From UBA1413 sp964650525 (GTDB taxonomy: Bacteria > Bacteroidota > Bacteroidia > Bacteroidales > Prolixibacteraceae): a stretch of 64,000 nucleotides of DNA. Numbering within the stretch: position 1 is the first letter of the stretch; each line of letters starts with the position of its first letter. The stretch covers positions 1 to 64,000 of the forward strand of contig CAZYUA010000003.1 of assembly GCA_964650525.1 (NCBI GenBank). Direction: 5' to 3'. A program made the position numbers and the translations under genes. The notes under the pieces are model-generated. The model did not search any database and had not been told where the DNA came from. It was given only the letters and a program-made list of their open reading frames with translations. Below are positions 25,221 to 34,207 of the stretch, piece by piece.

Positions 25221-26213
25221 CTAATCCTTGTCTAATTTATATTTCACAATATCCATCCCGAAATTGAGTCCCAGACTTACCAACAGATCATCCAGCTCGG
25301 TCAGTGATTTTTTGCCGAAATTGCGAAATTTCAACAGGTCGGTGCGGTTATACTGAACCAGTTCCCCGAGGGTTTCCACGTCGGCTGCTTTAAGGCAGTT
25401 CAGAGCCCTGACCGACAAATCCAGGTCTACCAGTTTTGTTTTCAACAGTTGACGCATGTGAAGTACTTCTTCGTCAAACTCTTCATTGGCAAATTTCTCA
25501 CCGGCATCGATGGTGATTTTTTCATCCGAGAAAAGGAGGAAATGGTAAATCAGGATTTTGGCTGCCTCTTTAAGGGCATCCTTTGGCTGAATTGAACCAT
25601 CGGTCGATATTTCCAAAATCAGCTTTTCGTAGTCCGTTTTCTGCTCGACGCGGAAATTCTCTACCGAGTATTTCACCTTGGTGATGGGAGTATAGATAGA
25701 ATCGATAGGGATGACGCCGAATTCAGCTTCAGCGGGTTTGTTATCAGTAGCCGGGATATACCCTCTGCCGCGACTGATGGTAATTTCGAGATGCAGCTTC
25801 ACATCGGGTTCCATTCTGCAGATGACCAGTTCAGGGTTCAGCACTTTGAATCCGGTCATGAATTTGTTGATATCACCGGCTGTGAACTCTTCCTGGCCTC
25901 CGATGGTAATATTGACCTTTTCGGTTTCCACATCATCGATTTCACGTTTGAACCGGATCTGTTTCAGGTTGAGGATGATTTCGGTGACATCCTGGATAAC
26001 CCCCTTGATAGTGGAGAATTCGTGGTCTACGCCGTCGATTTTGATGGTGGTGATGGCATATCCTTCCAGAGAAGAGAGCAGAATTCTCCGGAGGGCATTA
26101 CCGATGGTGATGCCGTAACCGGGTTCAAGAGGCCGGAATTCGAATTTTCCATACCTGTCGCCCGATTCGATCATGATGACCTTGTCAGGCTTTTGGAATG
26201 CTAATATTGCCAT
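25221..26213 (-). CDS. rpoA: RNA polymerase alpha subunit
   Basis: A 330-residue alpha subunit. The N-terminal assembly domain (about 1-230) shows GYGITIGNALRRILLSSLEG for dimerisation. The C-terminal DNA/activator-binding domain (about 255-320) shows LSVRALNCLKAADVETLGELV and LLKFRNFGKKSLTEL. It sits between rpsD and rplQ as in the standard alpha operon. Confidence 0.98.
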   Translation of the reverse strand: MAILAFQKPDKVIMIESGDRYGKFEFRPLEPGYGITIGNALRRILLSSLEGYAITTIKIDGVDHEFSTIKGVIQDVTEIILNLKQIRFKREIDDVETEKVNITIGGQEEFTAGDINKFMTGFKVLNPELVICRMEPDVKLHLEITISRGRGYIPATDNKPAEAEFGVIPIDSIYTPITKVKYSVENFRVEQKTDYEKLILEISTDGSIQPKDALKEAAKILIYHFLLFSDEKITIDAGEKFANEEFDEEVLHMRQLLKTKLVDLDLSVRALNCLKAADVETLGELVQYNRTDLLKFRNFGKKSLTELDDLLVSLGLNFGMDIVKYKLDKD

Positions 26214-26232
26214 AATACCTCCGGTAATTAGA

Positions 26233-26841
26233 TTATTTGGAATACAACTCGACGATCAATTGTTCTTTAATTTCTTCGGGGATTTCATCCCTTTCAGGGC
26301 GGTTAATGAATTTTCCTGCCATTTGGGTGGTATCCCATTCCAGCCAGCCATAGCGGCTGTGTCTGCGTGAATGGAGGGATTCATTGATGATTTCGAGCGA
26401 TTTGGATTTTTCTCGTACGCCCACCAGGTCACCCGGTTTTAGCAGGTAAGAAGGGATATTTACAATATTCCCGTTGACGACAACGTGCCGGTGTAACACA
26501 AGCTGCCGGGCTCCTGCTCTCGATTTGGCCAAACCAAGGCGGAATACCACGTTGTCGAGTCTGGATTCGAGCAACTGCAGCAAAACATCCCCGGTTTTTC
26601 CGGTACTGGAGGCGGCTCTCTGGAAGAGGCCCCGGAACTGGCGCTCCAGCACCCCATAGGTATACTTGGCTTTTTGTTTTTCCATCAACTGGAGTCCGTA
26701 TTCAGACTTTTTCCGGCGCCGGGCATTCAATCCGTGCATTCCCGGAGGATGGTTTTTCCTATCAAAAGATTTATCGGGACCGAATACCGGAACCCCGAAT
26801 TTTCTAGCAATCCTCGACTTTGGTCCTCTGTATCTTGCCAT
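26233..26841 (-). CDS. rpsD: Ribosomal protein S4
   Basis: A 202-residue primary 16S-binding protein. The S4 RNA-binding domain lies near 90-150 (ESRLDNVVFRLGLAKSRAGARQLV). The N-terminus lacks the four zinc cysteines found in some S4 proteins. In E. coli S4 represses the alpha operon, and that may hold here, though I see no pseudoknot I could defend. Confidence 0.97.
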   Translation of the reverse strand: MARYRGPKSRIARKFGVPVFGPDKSFDRKNHPPGMHGLNARRRKKSEYGLQLMEKQKAKYTYGVLERQFRGLFQRAASSTGKTGDVLLQLLESRLDNVVFRLGLAKSRAGARQLVLHRHVVVNGNIVNIPSYLLKPGDLVGVREKSKSLEIINESLHSRRHSRYGWLEWDTTQMAGKFINRPERDEIPEEIKEQLIVELYSK

Positions 26842-26859
26842 TTCCTGGTCTTTTATGAT

Positions 26860-27249
26860 TTAAACTCTTCTTCTTTTCGGGCTTCTGCAGCCATTGTGCG
26901 GAAGGGGTGTCACATCCACAATTTCGGTGACCAGGATTCCGGTATTGGAAATGGCCCTGATGGCTGATTCCCTTCCGTTTCCGGGTCCTTTCACATAGGC
27001 TTTTACTTTGCGAAGCCCCAGGTCGTAGGCCGTTTTTGCGCACTCTTCAGCCGCCACCTGGGCTGCATAAGGGGTATTTTTCTTCGACCCCCTGAATCCT
27101 TTTTTGCCCGCCGATGACCAGCTGATCACCTCGCCGTTCAGATTGGTGAGCGTCACGATAATATTGTTGAACGAAGAGTGTACATGAGCCATTCCATTGG
27201 ACTCCACAACCACCACCCTCTTTTTGCTTGCTCCAGTTTTCTTTGCCAT
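26860..27249 (-). CDS. rpsK: Ribosomal protein S11
   Basis: A 129-residue small-subunit platform protein. Typical blocks are AHVHSSFNNIIVTLTN, SAGKKGFRGSKKNTPYAAQ, VKGPGNGRESAIRAI and the C-terminal DVTPLPHNGCRSPKRRRV. It is 12 bases after rpsM and 18 before rpsD. Confidence 0.98.
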   Translation of the reverse strand: MAKKTGASKKRVVVVESNGMAHVHSSFNNIIVTLTNLNGEVISWSSAGKKGFRGSKKNTPYAAQVAAEECAKTAYDLGLRKVKAYVKGPGNGRESAIRAISNTGILVTEIVDVTPLPHNGCRSPKRRRV

Positions 27250-27261
27250 ATTGTTAACTCC

Positions 27262-27639
27262 TTATTTGGTCGCTTTCTTTTTGTTGGCAACAGTCTTCTT
27301 TTTACCTTTCCTTGTCCGGGCATTGTTTTTGGTCGACTGTCCCCTGACCGGTAAACCGATGCGGTGACGGATACCCCGGTAACAACCGATATCCATCAGA
27401 CGCTTGATGTTAAGCTGCACTTCAGAACGAAGTTCACCTTCCACCTTGTATGTTTCTGAAATGATCTGCCGGATTTTGCCGAACTGTTCGTCGTTCCACT
27501 CCTGGACTTTCATGTTCCGGTCCACACCGGCCTTCTCAAGAATGGTAGCAGAAGCACTCCTGCCAATTCCGAAGATATAGGTCAGAGCTACTTCTCCCCT
27601 CTTGTTGTCAGGTATATCAACACCTACGATACGTGCCAT
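27262..27639 (-). CDS. rpsM: Ribosomal protein S13
   Basis: A 125-residue small-subunit head protein that contacts the 5S rRNA/L5 bridge. It begins ARIVGVDIPDNKRGEVALTYIFGIG and has the GLPVRGQSTKNNARTRKG tail followed by a Lys-rich end. The start is two codons inside the longest frame, at MARIVG. Confidence 0.97.
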   Translation of the reverse strand: MARIVGVDIPDNKRGEVALTYIFGIGRSASATILEKAGVDRNMKVQEWNDEQFGKIRQIISETYKVEGELRSEVQLNIKRLMDIGCYRGIRHRIGLPVRGQSTKNNARTRKGKKKTVANKKKATK

Positions 27640-27664
27640 ATGCAATGATTTGGTTTTAAATTTA

Positions 27665-27781
27665 TTACCCTTGACGTTGTTTATATTTCGGATTCTTTTT
27701 GTTGATTACGAACAGCCGTCCTTTTCTGCGTACGATCTTGCAGTCGGCACTGCGTTTCTTGATGGAAGCCCGCGTTTTCAT
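27665..27781 (-). CDS. rpmJ: Ribosomal protein L36, zinc-free form
   Basis: A 38-residue protein, MKTRASIKKRSADCKIVRR to the KYKQRQG end. Of the canonical C-C-C-H zinc ligands only the second Cys remains (Ser, Cys, Asn, Tyr), so it should not bind zinc. A longer in-frame extension exists upstream but is not L36-like. It lies between infA and rpsM, the usual place. Confidence 0.93.
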   Translation of the reverse strand: MKTRASIKKRSADCKIVRRKGRLFVINKKNPKYKQRQG

Positions 27782-27907
27782 TCCCCAATGTTTAAATTTA
27801 GTTACTTTCCTTAATTTGTTTTCGCAAAACTGATCTTTGTATTCCTGTCTGCCTTTCCAACCGTTCAGGGGCCCTGTCACCATCGGCAGGGCATCCCGTT
27901 GTGGTAA

Positions 27908-28129
27908 TTAATTCTTATACCTGAAGGTTATTCTTCCCTTAGTCAGATCGTAAGGCGACATCTCCACCTTAACCTTGTCGCCCGGGAGAATTTTGATATA
28001 ATGCATCCGCATTTTCCCTGAAATATGGGCAGTTATCACATGTCCGTTTTCGAGCTCGACCCGGAACATGGCATTCGACAAAGCTTCGATGATCGATCCG
28101 TCTTGTTCTATGGATGGCGTTTTGGCCAT
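27908..28129 (-). CDS. infA: Translation initiation factor IF-1
   Basis: A 73-residue S1/OB-fold protein that binds the ribosomal A site during initiation. Seen: IEQDGSIIEALSNAMFRVELENGHVI, HISGKMRMHYIKILPGDKVKVEMSPYDLTKGRI. It directly follows secY with a 75-base gap; the map gene common at this point in Bacteroidota is missing. Confidence 0.98.
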   Translation of the reverse strand: MAKTPSIEQDGSIIEALSNAMFRVELENGHVITAHISGKMRMHYIKILPGDKVKVEMSPYDLTKGRITFRYKN

Positions 28130-28204
28130 ATTTTGTTATACTCTATGTTTTCATTGGAAAGGGTACCTGCCGCCAATAAGCCGGCGGGATGCCTTCCCGG
28201 TTCA

Positions 28205-29545
28205 TTAATACATGGACTGGCTGCCGGTACGTCCTTTGATTCTGCCTGATTTCATCAGGCCATCGTAATGGCGCATCAGCAGGTGGCTTTCGATTTGCTG
28301 CAGGGTGTCGAGGATAACCCCGACCAGGATCAGCAAAGAAGTTCCGCCATAGAAATAGGCAAACTGGGTATTGATGCCGATCAGCATGGCAAATGCCGGC
28401 AGGATGGTAACGATACCGAGGAATATGGAGCCAGGGAAGGTAATCCTGGACATAACGGTATCGAGAAATTCGACGGTTTTCTTGCCTGGCTTAACCCCGG
28501 GTATGAATCCGCCGTTTTTCTTCATATCTTCGGCCATCTGCACGGGGTTTACCGTAATAGCCGTATAGAAATAGGTAAAGGCAATGACCAGGATGAACTG
28601 GGTGAAATTGTACCAGAATCCCGTGTTATTGGCAAAGGCAGCAGCAAATTTCCCCATGCTCTCGGAGCCGGCAAAACCAGCCAGAGTCAGAGGCACAAAC
28701 ATGATAGCCTGGGCGAAGATGATAGGCATAACACCGGCCGCGTTGACTTTCAGGGGGATATATTGGCGGACGCCTCCGAATTGCTTGTTGCCCACGATCC
28801 GCTTGGCATATTGCACCGGTATCCGGCGGGTACCTTGCACCAGCAGGATGGTGGCCACGAATACCAGGAAGAGGAGCACAAATTCTACCAGGAACATAAC
28901 CAATCCGCCACCCTGCTGCGATAACCGGGAGGCAAATTCGGCAAATACCGCAAAGGGCATGCGGGCAATAATCCCTATCATAATGATGAGGGAGATGCCG
29001 TTTCCGATACCTTTATCGGTGATCCTTTCGCCGAGCCACATGACGAACATGGAACCGGCTGTCAGGATGATGGTGGAAGAGATCGTAAACCAAACCCCGG
29101 AGATGGCAAAAGCGGTCTCAGGAAGTTGATAAGAGAGGTTGGCCAGGTAGGCGGGAGCCTGGAATACCAGGATCAGTACGGTCAGGTACCGGGTTATCTG
29201 GTTCACTTTCCGGCGCCCGGATTCTCCTTCTTTCTGCAGCCGTTGGAAATAGGGTACGGCGATGCCCAGCAGCTGGATTACAATGGAAGCCGAGATGTAG
29301 GGCATGATTCCCAGTGCAAAGATGGAAGCATTCGAAAAGGCACCACCCGAGAACATGTCGAGTAACCCCAGCAACCCATCGGAAGTCTGGTTTTTGAGAT
29401 CCCCGAGTTGTGCAGGATCAATACCCGGCAGGGAGACATAGGAACCCAAACGGTAAATCAACAGAAAGAAGAGCGTAGTCCCGATCCGGGATCTCAGGTC
29501 TTCAATCTTATAGATATTCTTCAGGATTTCAATAAATCGTTTCAT
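28205..29545 (-). CDS. secY: Preprotein translocase subunit SecY
   Basis: A 446-residue ten-helix channel of the Sec translocon. Clear features are the plug region after helix 1, GIMPYISASIVIQLL in helix 2, GxGNGISLIIM near helix 5, the cytoplasmic loop with RRIPVQYAKRIVG, and PLKVNAAGVMPIIFA. It is 6 bases downstream of rplO, at the end of the spc part of the cluster. Confidence 0.98.
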   Translation of the reverse strand: MKRFIEILKNIYKIEDLRSRIGTTLFFLLIYRLGSYVSLPGIDPAQLGDLKNQTSDGLLGLLDMFSGGAFSNASIFALGIMPYISASIVIQLLGIAVPYFQRLQKEGESGRRKVNQITRYLTVLILVFQAPAYLANLSYQLPETAFAISGVWFTISSTIILTAGSMFVMWLGERITDKGIGNGISLIIMIGIIARMPFAVFAEFASRLSQQGGGLVMFLVEFVLLFLVFVATILLVQGTRRIPVQYAKRIVGNKQFGGVRQYIPLKVNAAGVMPIIFAQAIMFVPLTLAGFAGSESMGKFAAAFANNTGFWYNFTQFILVIAFTYFYTAITVNPVQMAEDMKKNGGFIPGVKPGKKTVEFLDTVMSRITFPGSIFLGIVTILPAFAMLIGINTQFAYFYGGTSLLILVGVILDTLQQIESHLLMRHYDGLMKSGRIKGRTGSQSMY

Positions 29546-29551
29546 TACAAT

Positions 29552-29998
29552 TTAGAGTATTTCGATGGTTCCTTCTGTCTTCTCAATGGCTTCCCTGGCG
29601 CTTTTTGAAAATGCATGGGCTTTCACGGTCAGTCTGGATTTCAGCACACCCTTGCCAAGGATTTTCACTTTGTCCTTGGGAGATACGAAACCGGCAGCGG
29701 CCAGTGTCTGCAAATCGATAACTGTTAGGTTCAGGCTTTCGGAAAGCTGCTGCAGCACGCCGATGTTGATGGCTTTGTATTCTATTCTGTTGAAGTTTTT
29801 AAAACCTGATTTGGGGACAACGCGTTGCAAAGGCATCTGGCCTCCCTCGAATCCCATCTTGCGGGAGTAGCCCGAGCGCGACTTGGCACCCTTGTGACCG
29901 CGGGTGGAGGTTCCCCCTCTGCCGCTGCCCTGTCCGCGACCCAGCCGCTTGTTGGTGGCCGTAGATCCTTTTGCCGGTTTTATTTGACTCAAGTCCAT
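29552..29998 (-). CDS. rplO: Ribosomal protein L15
   Basis: A 148-residue protein of the large subunit. The Gly/Arg-rich N-terminal extension (RLGRGQGSGRGGTSTRGHKG and KSRSG) and FEGGQMPLQRVVPKSGF are diagnostic. The start was placed at MDLSQIKPAKG (29998), nine codons inside the longest frame. Confidence 0.97.
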   Translation of the reverse strand: MDLSQIKPAKGSTATNKRLGRGQGSGRGGTSTRGHKGAKSRSGYSRKMGFEGGQMPLQRVVPKSGFKNFNRIEYKAINIGVLQQLSESLNLTVIDLQTLAAAGFVSPKDKVKILGKGVLKSRLTVKAHAFSKSAREAIEKTEGTIEIL

Positions 29999-30008
29999 AT
30001 TACAAACA

Positions 30009-30191
30009 TTAATTGATTTCTTCAACCGTTACTAAATGTCTCATCTTATTGACCATGCCCATGATGACGGGAGTATTGTCGTGTTCGACGGTCTGTTGCA
30101 TCCTGTGGAGTCCCAGGGAGGCCAGAATGGCCTTCTGGTGCCGGCTGGCGCTGATGCTGCTTTTGATCTGCCTGATTCTTATTCTTGCCAT
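30009..30191 (-). CDS. rpmD: Ribosomal protein L30
   Basis: A 60-residue protein: IRIRQIKSSISASRHQKAILASLGL, then the HDNTPVIMGMVNKMRHLV segment. Normal bacterial L30 length. It lies 6 bases after rpsE. Confidence 0.96.
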   Translation of the reverse strand: MARIRIRQIKSSISASRHQKAILASLGLHRMQQTVEHDNTPVIMGMVNKMRHLVTVEEIN

Positions 30192-30197
30192 TTGCTG

Positions 30198-30713
30198 TTA
30201 ACCTTTAAAGACTTTCTGAAGGGTTATGCTACGCTGCTGGGAAACCATGTAGGCATCCCTGAGTTCCTGAAGTGCTGCCATGGTTGCTTTTACCAGGTTG
30301 TGCGGGTTTGACGACCCCTGCGATTTGGCGAGGATATCCCGGATCCCGACGCTTTCGAGAACAGCACGCATAGCGCCTCCGGCCTTTACGCCGGTACCGG
30401 AACGCGCCGGTTTCAGCAGCACCTTGGCGCCGCCGAACTTGGCAACCTGCTCGTGGGGGATGGTCCCCTTGTAAACCGGGATTTTCACCAGATTCTTTTT
30501 GGCTGCATCCACACCTTTGGCAATGGCCGATGTAACCTCGCTGGCTTTGCCCAGGCCCCAGCCCACAATGCCGTCTTCATTTCCAACCACCACAATGGCC
30601 GAAAAGCTGAAGGTCCGCCCCCCCTTGGTAACTTTCGTAACCCGGTTGATGGCTACCAACCGGTCTTTCAACTCCAGATCGCTGGTCTTGATATTCCTGA
30701 TACTGTCTGTCAT
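30198..30713 (-). CDS. rpsE: Ribosomal protein S5
   Basis: A 171-residue small-subunit fidelity protein. It has the dsRNA-binding domain (LVAINRVTKVTKGGRTFSF, GNEDGIVGWGLGKA) and the C-terminal PARSGTGVKAGGAMRAVLESVGIRDILAKSQGSSNPHN block. It lies between rplR and rpmD. Confidence 0.98.
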   Translation of the reverse strand: MTDSIRNIKTSDLELKDRLVAINRVTKVTKGGRTFSFSAIVVVGNEDGIVGWGLGKASEVTSAIAKGVDAAKKNLVKIPVYKGTIPHEQVAKFGGAKVLLKPARSGTGVKAGGAMRAVLESVGIRDILAKSQGSSNPHNLVKATMAALQELRDAYMVSQQRSITLQKVFKG

Positions 30714-30718
30714 GCTCT

Positions 30719-31075
30719 TTAAAATTTGAGGCCTCCCTGCCGTGCGGCGTCTGCCAGTTGTTTTACTCTTCCATGATAAAGGTATCCGTTGCGGTCGAAA
30801 ACCACTTCGGTAATGCCGGCAGCCAATGCCTTTTCAGCGGCAAGCTTACCCACCAGGGCCGCTTTTTCACTCTTGTTGCCCGCAGCACCGGCAATCTCCT
30901 TGGCCTTTGAAGAGGCTGCCAGCAGGGTCACCCCCTGGACATCATCGATCAGTTGTACCGATATTTGTTTGTTGCTCCGGAATACACTCAATCTCGGTCG
31001 AAGGGATGTTCCGTTCACAATCTTCCGGATCCGTTTCTTTATCCTTTCCCTTCTCTCTAGTTTTGTCAGTGACAT
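30719..31075 (-). CDS. rplR: Ribosomal protein L18
   Basis: A 118-residue 5S rRNA-binding protein. RLSVFRSNKQISVQLIDD and FDRNGYLYHGRVKQLADAARQGGLKF are typical. The start is MSLTKLERRERIKKRIR at 31075, nine codons inside the longest frame. Confidence 0.97.
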   Translation of the reverse strand: MSLTKLERRERIKKRIRKIVNGTSLRPRLSVFRSNKQISVQLIDDVQGVTLLAASSKAKEIAGAAGNKSEKAALVGKLAAEKALAAGITEVVFDRNGYLYHGRVKQLADAARQGGLKF

Positions 31076-31091
31076 AATCAATCCGATTTTA

Positions 31092-31652
31092 CTATTTAAC
31101 ACCTGCAGCTTTTCCAGCCTTCCGTCTCAGCTTCTCATTGACGAACTTTATCCCCTTGCCCTTGTAAGGTTCCGGTTTCCGGAACGACCTGATCTTGGCA
31201 GCCACCTGCCCCACCAACTGTTTATCGATCGACTTCAGTGTGATGGTCGGGTTGGACCGTTTTTCGGTTTTTGCTTCCAGGGTAATCTCAGGAGGCAGCT
31301 GAACGTACGTATGGTGGGAATACCCCAGTACCAGGTCGATCACGTTGTCGGGCAGCTGTTCCACTCGGTAGCCGACACCGACCAGTTCCATCTTAAGCTC
31401 GAAACCTTTGGTTACCCCTGTCACCATATTGTTCAGCAAAGAACGGTAGAGACCGTGCAAAGAGCGTTGGTTCTTTTCGTCACTGCTCCGCACCAGTTCG
31501 ATCGTATTGTTCTCCAGGGTCACCCTGATATCCTGGGCAACCTGTTGGGTTAAGGTTCCCAATGGCCCCTTTACCGTTACCAGGTTATCGTCACCGATGG
31601 TCACTTTAACCCCGGCAGGAACAGTAATGGGTAATTTCCCTATTCTTGACAT
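31092..31652 (-). CDS. rplF: Ribosomal protein L6
   Basis: A 186-residue protein with two similar domains: MSRIGKLPITVPAGV at the start, VKGPLGTL near residue 27, and the C-terminal EPYKGKGIKFVNEKLRRKAGKA. The start at 31652 replaces a 39-codon upstream extension that overlaps rpsH. Confidence 0.97.
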   Translation of the reverse strand: MSRIGKLPITVPAGVKVTIGDDNLVTVKGPLGTLTQQVAQDIRVTLENNTIELVRSSDEKNQRSLHGLYRSLLNNMVTGVTKGFELKMELVGVGYRVEQLPDNVIDLVLGYSHHTYVQLPPEITLEAKTEKRSNPTITLKSIDKQLVGQVAAKIRSFRKPEPYKGKGIKFVNEKLRRKAGKAAGVK

Positions 31653-31665
31653 GGTTATCCTCCAA

Positions 31666-32073
31666 TTAATATACGTAACACAATACTTCGCCACCGATGT
31701 GCATTTCGCGGGCTTCCTTATCGGTAATAACGCCACGGGAAGTGGACAAAATGGCGATTCCAAGACCATTCAGTACGCGCGGAATGCTTTCCGAGTCGCA
31801 ATAATTACGCAATCCCGGCCTGCTGACCCGCTTTAACGCCTTGATGGCGGGAGCCTTGGTTTCAGGATTGTATTTCAGGGCTATCTTGATATTGCCCTGG
31901 AAATTAACCTCCTCTTCATACTTGTAATTCAGGATATACCCCTTTTCTTTCAAAATCCGGGTCATCTCCTTTTTCAGATTGGACGCAGGAATATCGACCA
32001 CCCGGTGTTTCGCCCTGATGGCATTCCTGAGCCGGGTAAGATAATCTGCTATGGGATCGGTGACTTTACTCAT
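31666..32073 (-). CDS. rpsH: Ribosomal protein S8
   Basis: A 135-residue 16S-binding protein: DPIADYLTRLRNAIRAKH at the N-terminus and LGIAILSTSRGVITDKEARE with GGEVLCYVY at the C-terminus. In E. coli S8 autoregulates the spc operon at rplE; no such site was identified here. Confidence 0.98.
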   Translation of the reverse strand: MSKVTDPIADYLTRLRNAIRAKHRVVDIPASNLKKEMTRILKEKGYILNYKYEEEVNFQGNIKIALKYNPETKAPAIKALKRVSRPGLRNYCDSESIPRVLNGLGIAILSTSRGVITDKEAREMHIGGEVLCYVY

Positions 32074-32092
32074 CTTATCTTCGTTTATTCTG

Positions 32093-32362
32093 TTACCAAC
32101 TTGCTTTTCTGACTCCCGGGATCAATCCTTCTGACGCCATTTCCCTGAAGTTGATTCTGCTGACCCCGAACTGGCGCATATATCCCTTGGGGCGGCCGGT
32201 CAGTTTACAGCGGTTGTGCAGTCGCACCCGGGAGGAGTTTTTGGGTAGTTTCTGCAACCCGATGAAATCGCCTTCGGCTTTCAGGCGCAATCTTTTTTCC
32301 TTGTATTTTGCATAAAGCGCCGCACGCTTGACTTCCCGTGCTTTCATTGACTCTTTGGCCAT
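32093..32362 (-). CDS. rpsN: Ribosomal protein S14, zinc-free form
   Basis: An 89-residue long-form S14. It lacks the CxxC...CxxC zinc motif of the short form and carries the usual SSRVRLHNRCKLTGRPKGYMRQFGVSR core and the KASW end. Confidence 0.97.
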   Translation of the reverse strand: MAKESMKAREVKRAALYAKYKEKRLRLKAEGDFIGLQKLPKNSSRVRLHNRCKLTGRPKGYMRQFGVSRINFREMASEGLIPGVRKASW

Positions 32363-32365
32363 ATA

Positions 32366-32923
32366 CTAACTTTTTTTGATGTTCTTAAATGGTAAACCCA
32401 GCTGTTTCAGCAGTGCGTAGCCCTCTTCATCGTTACGGGCCGTGGTGACGAAAGAGATATTCATCCCGTTGATTTTGTTCACCTTGTCGATGTTGATTTC
32501 CGGGAAGATAATCTGTTCCGGTACCCCCAGGGTATAACTTCCCCGTCCGTCCATCTTGCTCTCGATGCCACGAAAATCGCGGATCCGGGGCAGCGCTACA
32601 GATATCAGCCTGTCCAGAAATTCGTACATCTTGTCGCTGCGCAAGGTTACCCGAACGCCGATAGGCATCTTTTTCCTCAGTTTGAAGTTCGAAATGTCTT
32701 TTTTGGAACGGGTCTGCACCGCCTTCTGCCCTGTTATCAGGGTCATCTCTTCGGTGGCCACTTCGATGATCTTCTTATCGGCAATGGTAGAACCAACGCC
32801 CTGGTTCAGGACGATTTTCTCCAGTCTCGGCACCTGCATAACCGATTTGTATCCGAACTCTTTCATCAGTACAGGGATGATCTCCTCCCTGTATTTCTTT
32901 TCGTAGGTGGGTGTGTAATCCAT
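32366..32923 (-). CDS. rplE: Ribosomal protein L5
   Basis: A 185-residue 5S rRNA-binding protein. PRLEKIVLNQGVG, GQKAVQTRSKKDISNFKLR and the LPRIRDFRG loop are typical. Its ATG overlaps the end of rplX. Confidence 0.98.
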   Translation of the reverse strand: MDYTPTYEKKYREEIIPVLMKEFGYKSVMQVPRLEKIVLNQGVGSTIADKKIIEVATEEMTLITGQKAVQTRSKKDISNFKLRKKMPIGVRVTLRSDKMYEFLDRLISVALPRIRDFRGIESKMDGRGSYTLGVPEQIIFPEINIDKVNKINGMNISFVTTARNDEEGYALLKQLGLPFKNIKKS

Positions 32924-33246
32924 TACTTGATCTCCTCTCCAGATTTTTTGGAATAACGAACTAATTTCCCCGCCTCGTTTTTCTTCCGCCCGATACGGGT
33001 GGGTTTTCCCGTTTTGGGATCCACGAGCATCAGGTTTGAAATGTGAACGGGAGCCTCTTTCTCGATGATACCGCCCTGCGGGTATTGCGTATTGGGTTTG
33101 GTATGTTTTTTTATCAGATTCACCCGCTCCACAATCGCTCTTTCAGCTTTGCGGTCAATTTCGAGTACCCGGCCTTTGGTACCAAGATAATCTCCGGCGA
33201 TGACCACCACCGTGTCGCCTTTCCGGATATGTAATTTCTTTTGCAT
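32923..33246 (-). CDS. rplX: Ribosomal protein L24
   Basis: A 107-residue assembly-initiator protein with the KOW motif KGDTVVVIAGDYLGTKGRVLEID at the N-terminus, then NLIKKHTKPN and QGGIIEKEAPVHISNLMLVDP. Confidence 0.98.
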   Translation of the reverse strand: MQKKLHIRKGDTVVVIAGDYLGTKGRVLEIDRKAERAIVERVNLIKKHTKPNTQYPQGGIIEKEAPVHISNLMLVDPKTGKPTRIGRKKNEAGKLVRYSKKSGEEIK

Positions 33247-33263
33247 GGGTCAGCGTTTAACAG

Positions 33264-33629
<366 letters not shown>

Positions 33630-33631
33630 GA

Positions 33632-33910
33632 CTACTTTGCCCTTTCAATGATTTCTACCAATCTCCAACACTTATTCCTGCTTAACGGCCGGGTTTCCAT
33701 AATCTTCACCTTATCTCCGATGCTACAGGTATTCTCCTCATCATGAACATAAAACTTAGTGGTTTTATTCACGAACTTCCCGTATATCGGGTGTTTCACC
33801 TTTCTTTTTTCAGCCACGACAATGGTTTTATCCATTTTGTTGCTGACAACAATCCCGATCCGTTCTTTTCTCAGGTTTCTTTTTTCTGTCTCTTCCATCT
33901 GCGGATTCAT
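33632..33910 (-). CDS. rpsQ: Ribosomal protein S17
   Basis: A 92-residue OB-fold protein: RKERIGIVVSNKMDKTIVV, HPIYGKFVNKTTKFYVHDE and GDKVKIMETRPLSRNKCWRLVEI. The start could instead be the second Met, four codons on; the first is kept because it fits closely behind rpmC. Confidence 0.96.
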   Translation of the reverse strand: MNPQMEETEKRNLRKERIGIVVSNKMDKTIVVAEKRKVKHPIYGKFVNKTTKFYVHDEENTCSIGDKVKIMETRPLSRNKCWRLVEIIERAK

Positions 33911-33915
33911 AATAG

Positions 33916-34107
33916 TTAATTGACTTCCCTGCTGCGAAGGATGGTTTTCATCCTGGCGATATTCCGGCGCAGTTCCCTGATCGACATCGGATTGTCGAGG
34001 GGTGAAATGCTGTGGTTCAAGCGGTAGCGGATCAGGTTTTCCTGTTCCGTCTGCAGGCGCTCTGCGATTTCCTTGCTTGTCAGTTCTTTTATTTCGGACG
34101 TTTTCAT
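33916..34107 (-). CDS. rpmC: Ribosomal protein L29
   Basis: A 63-residue helical hairpin protein near the tunnel exit: EIKELTSKEIAERLQTEQ, then RELRRNIARMKTILR. It is separated from rplP by an unusual 100-base gap. Confidence 0.96.
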   Translation of the reverse strand: MKTSEIKELTSKEIAERLQTEQENLIRYRLNHSISPLDNPMSIRELRRNIARMKTILRSREVN

Positions 34108-34207
34108 CTCTCTATCTTTGTTTTACCGTACCGGGGTGTGGCTCCGGAGTCCCTGGGCAATTACAGGGCCGGCGGGTACTTCCCGGATTGGTTAATTTCA
34201 CTTCCTG

